From NCBI RefSeq assembly GCF_015352455.1, contig NZ_JADKPN010000006.1:62001-126000 (forward strand): 64,000 nucleotides of DNA, read 5' to 3'. The translations under genes were made by a program, and so were the position numbers. Positions within the stretch are counted from its first letter, which is position 1, and each line of letters starts with the position of its first letter. Under the pieces are notes generated by a model. The model was not told the origin of the DNA and ran no database searches. It saw only the letters and a program-made list of their open reading frames with translations. Of the stretch, positions 60,416 through 64,000 are shown one piece after another. The stretch is from Nocardioides islandensis (GTDB lineage: Bacteria > Actinomycetota > Actinomycetes > Propionibacteriales > Nocardioidaceae).

Positions 60416-61074
60416 TTGGGGGACCAGCGGGTGCGCGCGACCTCGGTGGCCGGCAGCGACGGGATCACGTTCATGGCCCGCAGCTCGGCGCGCAGCAGGT
60501 CGGTGACCATCGCCAGCCGCACGCCGGCGTCCTCGGCCTCCAGCAGCGCCTGCCGCTCGTGCAGGGGGAGCGGGGCGACGGCGGCGAGGGTCCACGAGAG
60601 GTACGCCGGGTCCTGGGGCAGCGGGTGCGGGTACGGGTCGTCACGGAAGTCGGACAGCACGACGCGGTAGGCCGTGAAAGTCGCGACCGCGCGCTCCACC
60701 ACCTCCGCGGGCACCTCGCTCGGCACCTCGGGACGGGGCTCGACCTGGCCGACCGGGTACGCGCCGGAGATGTCGAGGTGCTCCAGCGAGATGCGTTCCA
60801 TGCCCACCGCGACCAGGCTGAACGTGCCGTCGGCGTGCGACTCGACGTCGGTCATCTTGACCCGGCACCCGATCCGGAACAGCGACTGCGCGCCGTGCTC
60901 GCCGACCTCGTAGCCCTCGCGGATGCCGACGCTGCCGAAGTACCGCTCCTCGGGGTCGGCCCGCAGCAGGTGGTGCACGAGCGCGCGGTAGCGGTCCTCG
61001 AAGACGGTGAGCGGCACGCTGACACCCGGGAACAGCACGGCGTTCAGCGGGAACATCGGCAGCGTGGTCGCCAC
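60412..61074 (-). CDS. LON peptidase substrate-binding domain protein
   Basis: A 220-residue protein with only the N-terminal substrate-binding domain of Lon ([34 protein letters not shown], then [12 protein letters not shown], and [29 protein letters not shown]). No ATPase or protease domain is present, so it is not a protease by itself. Role unknown. GTG start with TAGGTT six bases before it; divergent from hisD. Confidence 0.9.
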   Translation of the reverse strand: MATTLPMFPLNAVLFPGVSVPLTVFEDRYRALVHHLLRADPEERYFGSVGIREGYEVGEHGAQSLFRIGCRVKMTDVESHADGTFSLVAVGMERISLEHLDISGAYPVGQVEPRPEVPSEVPAEVVERAVATFTAYRVVLSDFRDDPYPHPLPQDPAYLSWTLAAVAPLPLHERQALLEAEDAGVRLAMVTDLLRAELRAMNVIPSLPATEVARTRWSPN

Positions 61075-61080
61075 GCTCCG

Positions 61081-61086
61081 AACCTA
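61081..61086 (-). promoter_or_regulatory. -10 hexamer TAGGTT of LON-domain gene (leaderless)
   Basis: TAGGTT on the minus strand ends six bases before the GTG at 61074. Confidence 0.5.
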
Positions 61087-61141
61087 CCCCGGTGGGCGTC
61101 CACGGCAGCGCACCGACGCCGGTTGGCATGGCTCGCGCTCC

Positions 61142-61147
61142 TAGACT
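61142..61147 (+). promoter_or_regulatory. -10 hexamer TAGACT of the his operon (leaderless)
   Basis: TAGACT ends eight bases before the first of two tandem hisD ATGs. No room remains for a leader peptide or attenuator, so his regulation would act at initiation or on the enzymes. Confidence 0.55.
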
Positions 61148-61155
61148 CGGGTGCC

Positions 61156-62484
61156 ATGATGCGGCGGATCGACCTGCGTGGCGGCACCACGCCGGATTCC
61201 GGCCCCGTCGACTACCGCGCGGCCGTCCCGCGCGCGGAGGTCGACGTGGAGGCCGCGCTGCATGCCGTCCGCCCCATCTGCGAGGCCGTCCGCACCCGCG
61301 GCGTCGAGGCCATCGCGGAGCTCAGCCAGCGCTTCGACGGCGTCGCTCCCGAGGACATCCGGGTGCCCGCGAGCGCGCTGGCCGATGCCTTGGAGACGCT
61401 CGACCCCGACGTCCGTGCCGGGCTGGAGGAGTCCATCCGCCGGCTGCGCACGTCCTGCGAGGCCGAGCGCGAGCGGGACACCGTCACGACGTACGGCCGT
61501 GCCGGTGGCGCCACCGTGACGCACCGGATGGTCCCCGTGGGCCGCGTCGGGCTGTACGTGCCCGGCGGCGTCGCCCCCCTCGTCTCCAGCGTCGTGATGA
61601 ACGTCGTCCCGGCCCAGGTCGCCGGCGTCGGCTCGATCGCGCTGACCTCCTCGCCGCAGAAGGACCACGGCGGGCTGCCGCACCCGACGATCCTGGCGGC
61701 GTGCGCGCTGCTCGGGGTCGAGGAGGTGTACGCCGTCGGCGGCGCCCAGGCGATCGCCATGTTCGCCTACGGCGCCGGCCCCTGCGAGCGGGTCGACCTG
61801 GTCACCGGACCGGGCTCGATCCACACCGTCGCGGCCAAGCGGCTGCTCAAGGGCGTCATCGGCATCGACTCCGAGGCCGGGCCGACCGAGATCGCGGTGC
61901 TGGCCGACGACACCGCCGACGCGGCGTACGTCGCCGCCGACCTGATCAGCCAGGCCGAGCACGACGTGCTGGCCGCGAGCGTCCTGGTCACCCCGAGCGA
62001 GCGGCTGGCCGACGACGTCGAGGCCGAGCTGGAGAAGCAGGTCTTCGCGACGCGGCACAGCGACCGCATCCGGACGGCCCTGTCGGCCGTGCAGTCCGCG
62101 ATCGTCCTGGTCGACGACCTCGAGCAGGGGCTCGCGGTGGTGGACGCGTACGCCGCGGAGCACCTGGAGATCCAGACCGAGGACGCCGCCGCGTGGGCCG
62201 CGCGGGTGCGCAACGCGGGTGCGGTCTTCGTGGGCTCCTTCGCGCCGGTGTCGCTGGGCGACTACTGCGCCGGCTCCAACCACGTGCTGCCCACGGGCGG
62301 CTGCGCCTGCCACTCCTCGGGGCTCTCGGTGCGCGCGTTCCTGAAGTCGGTGCACGTCGTCGAGTACGACCGCGACGCCCTCGGCGAGGTCGCCGACCAC
62401 GTGGTCGCCCTGGCCGAGGCCGAGGACCTGCCCGCGCACGGCGCGGCGGTCCGCGTGCGGCTGGTCACCGAGCCGGGGTCATGA
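61156..62484 (+). CDS. hisD: Histidinol dehydrogenase
   Basis: A 442-residue zinc enzyme oxidising L-histidinol to histidine in two NAD-dependent steps. Signatures are [73 protein letters not shown] (catalytic Glu-His) and [16 protein letters not shown]. Tandem ATGs at 61156 and 61159. First gene of the his operon, ATGA overlap with hisC. Confidence 0.96.
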   Translation: MMRRIDLRGGTTPDSGPVDYRAAVPRAEVDVEAALHAVRPICEAVRTRGVEAIAELSQRFDGVAPEDIRVPASALADALETLDPDVRAGLEESIRRLRTSCEAERERDTVTTYGRAGGATVTHRMVPVGRVGLYVPGGVAPLVSSVVMNVVPAQVAGVGSIALTSSPQKDHGGLPHPTILAACALLGVEEVYAVGGAQAIAMFAYGAGPCERVDLVTGPGSIHTVAAKRLLKGVIGIDSEAGPTEIAVLADDTADAAYVAADLISQAEHDVLAASVLVTPSERLADDVEAELEKQVFATRHSDRIRTALSAVQSAIVLVDDLEQGLAVVDAYAAEHLEIQTEDAAAWAARVRNAGAVFVGSFAPVSLGDYCAGSNHVLPTGGCACHSSGLSVRAFLKSVHVVEYDRDALGEVADHVVALAEAEDLPAHGAAVRVRLVTEPGS

Positions 62485-63596
62485 GGTTCCCGCCGCTGCG
62501 CGAGGAGCTCGTCGGCCTCGCGCCGTACGGCGCACCGCAGCTCGACGTGCCGGTGACGCTGAACGTCAACGAGAACCCGTACCCGCCCTCGGCCGCCGTC
62601 GTCGAGGACATCGCGGCGTCGGTCGCCGCGGCGGCGGCCGGCCTGAACCGGTACCCCGACCGCGAGTTCACCGAGCTCCGCGTCGCCCTGGCGGCGTACC
62701 TCTCCGCAGACAGCTCCCACGTCGTCACACCGGAGCAGGTCTGGGCGGCCAACGGCTCGAACGAGGTGATGCTGCACCTGCTCCAGGCCTTCGGCGGGCC
62801 GGGGAGGACCGCGCTGAGCTTCGCGCCGACGTACTCGATGTACCCGGAGTACGCCCGCGACACCGGCACGGCCTGGGTCGCCGGCCGGCGCGAGCAGGAC
62901 TTCGCCCTCGACCCGGTGCACGCGCGCGACCTCGTGCTCGAGCACCGGCCGAGCGTCGTGCTGCTGCCGTCGCCGAACAACCCGACCGGGACGGCACTGC
63001 CCCTGGACGTCGTGGCGGCGCTCTGCGAGGCCGCCGCCGGCCCGGACATCGGCGGGCTGGTGGTCGTCGACGAGGCGTACGCCGAGTTCCGCCGCGCCGG
63101 CACGCCGAGCGCGCTGGAGCTGCTGCCGTCGCTGCGCAACCTGGTCGTCACCCGGACGATGAGCAAGGCGTTCGCGTTCGCCGGCGCGCGGCTGGGGTAC
63201 TTCGCGGCCGCGCCCGAGATCGGCGACGCGGTCCGCGTCGTCCGCCTGCCGTACCACCTCAGCGCCGTCACCCAGGCGGCGGCGCTGGCCGCGCTGCGGC
63301 ACGCCGACGAGCTGCTCGCGCGCGTCGCCGACCTGCGCGAGGAGCGCGACGCGCTCGCGGCGTGGCTGGCCGAGCAAGGGCTCGAGGTCGCGGCGAGCGA
63401 CGCCAACTTCGTGTTGTTCGGGAGGTACGCCGACCGGCACGCCGTATGGCAGGGCCTGCTCGACCGCGGCGTGCTGATCCGGGAGACCGGACCGGACGGG
63501 TGGCTGCGCGTCTCGGTCGGCACGCCCGCGGAGATGGCAGCATTCAGGGACGCACTGACGGATGTCGGTGCGGCAGTGATGGAGGAGACGCGATGA
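62481..63596 (+). CDS. hisC: Histidinol-phosphate aminotransferase
   Basis: A 371-residue PLP aminotransferase, fold type [12 protein letters not shown] near the N-terminus, [34 protein letters not shown], and Schiff-base lysine in [17 protein letters not shown] (about residue 230). It makes histidinol phosphate from imidazole acetol phosphate. ATGA overlaps with hisD and hisB. Confidence 0.96.
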   Translation: MRFPPLREELVGLAPYGAPQLDVPVTLNVNENPYPPSAAVVEDIAASVAAAAAGLNRYPDREFTELRVALAAYLSADSSHVVTPEQVWAANGSNEVMLHLLQAFGGPGRTALSFAPTYSMYPEYARDTGTAWVAGRREQDFALDPVHARDLVLEHRPSVVLLPSPNNPTGTALPLDVVAALCEAAAGPDIGGLVVVDEAYAEFRRAGTPSALELLPSLRNLVVTRTMSKAFAFAGARLGYFAAAPEIGDAVRVVRLPYHLSAVTQAAALAALRHADELLARVADLREERDALAAWLAEQGLEVAASDANFVLFGRYADRHAVWQGLLDRGVLIRETGPDGWLRVSVGTPAEMAAFRDALTDVGAAVMEETR

Positions 63597-64000
63597 CACG
63601 CACCGCGGTGGTGGACCGGGAGACCAAGGAGTCCAAGGTCCACGTCGAGGTCGACCTCGACGGGTCGGGCCGGTCGGACGTGTCCACCGGCGTCGGGTTC
63701 TACGACCACATGATCACGGCGTTCGCCCGGCACGCGCTGGTGGACCTCGTCGTGCACACCAACGGCGACACCCACGTCGACGCGCACCACACCGTCGAGG
63801 ACACCGCGATCGTGCTCGGCGACGCGCTGCGCGAGGCGCTGGGCGACAAGGCCGGCATCCGGCGCTTCGGCGACGCGACCGTGCCGCTGGACGAGGCGTT
63901 GGTGCAGGCGGTCGTGGACGTCTCGGGGCGCCCGTACTGCGTGCACACCGGCGAGCCGGACGCCCAGGCCTACGTCCTGATCGGTGACCAGTACCTCGGC
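63593..64000 (+). CDS. hisB: Imidazoleglycerol-phosphate dehydratase, 5' part
   Basis: The first 136 codons of HisB (about 200 in full length), cut by the window end. [24 protein letters not shown] leads to [20 protein letters not shown] and the metal-binding [25 protein letters not shown]. It dehydrates imidazoleglycerol phosphate. ATGA overlap with hisC. Confidence 0.95.
   Translation, partial: MTRTAVVDRETKESKVHVEVDLDGSGRSDVSTGVGFYDHMITAFARHALVDLVVHTNGDTHVDAHHTVEDTAIVLGDALREALGDKAGIRRFGDATVPLDEALVQAVVDVSGRPYCVHTGEPDAQAYVLIGDQYLG

Overview
The window is high-GC actinobacterial DNA. Gene content and order point to the Nocardioidaceae (a Nocardioides-like genome). It holds an actinobacterial division and cell-wall (dcw) cluster without ftsA, SepF, Wag31/DivIVA, a PASTA-type Ser/Thr kinase next to an Rv2175c-like DNA-binding protein, DUF3040 just before moxR-DUF58-transglutaminase and mraZ, and a DNPR-type MurE expected for a diaminopimelate wall. 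The order kinase, Rv2175c, prenyl synthase, metF, DUF3040, dcw cluster recalls Mycobacterium tuberculosis Rv2176 down to Rv2166c, so most of it is chromosomal backbone. No tRNA, rRNA, CRISPR, insertion sequence or prophage was recognised.

Layout. 1-6.1 kb: accessory genes (TetR regulator with a perfect palindromic operator, secreted cupredoxin, secreted serine protease, GNAT, threonine aldolase, zinc-ribbon membrane protein, DMT transporter). 6.1-13.5 kb: PASTA kinase, Rv2175c-like protein, secreted RNase with its barstar inhibitor, prenyl synthase, MetF, SIMPL protein, CrtI-like oxidoreductase. 13.6-17.7 kb: ATP-grasp-like protein, TSUP permease, DUF4126, ArsC-like, YbaK-like and a small membrane protein. 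17.8-24.6 kb: an SOS operon with a consensus LexA box, DUF6504, a HEPN-like protein, DnaE2, a methyltransferase and a catalytically intact Pol IV; no imuB is present. 24.8-30.2 kb: DUF3040, then on the minus strand moxR, DUF58 and transglutaminase. 30.5-51.5 kb: mraZ, small membrane ORF, rsmH, ftsL, ftsI, murE, murF, mraY, murD, ftsW, murG, murC, ftsQ, ftsZ, pgeF, yggS, sepF, yggT, divIVA, a TraR/DksA protein with a histone-H1-like tail, lspA. 51.5-61.1 kb: rluD-like synthase, a GNAT-chorismate mutase fusion, VOC protein, replicative dnaE, two membrane proteins, YbaK and a LON-domain protein. 61.1-64.0 kb: hisD, hisC and the start of hisB.

Most operons are tightly coupled, with ATGA or GTGA overlaps at murE-murF-mraY, murG-murC-ftsQ, pgeF-yggS, lspA-rluD and hisD-hisC-hisB. 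A second recurrent feature is a TAGNNT hexamer 6-8 bases before the start codon of at least thirteen genes, which suggests widespread leaderless transcription. Other observations worth checking are a nearly continuous 30-bp stem-loop and an unlisted 49-codon membrane ORF between mraZ and rsmH, a 10-bp-period MraZ box array, two likely CTG-started genes (pgeF, lspA), a 22-bp tandem repeat, palindromic elements of which one sits inside a coding sequence, and a GNAT-AroQ fusion.
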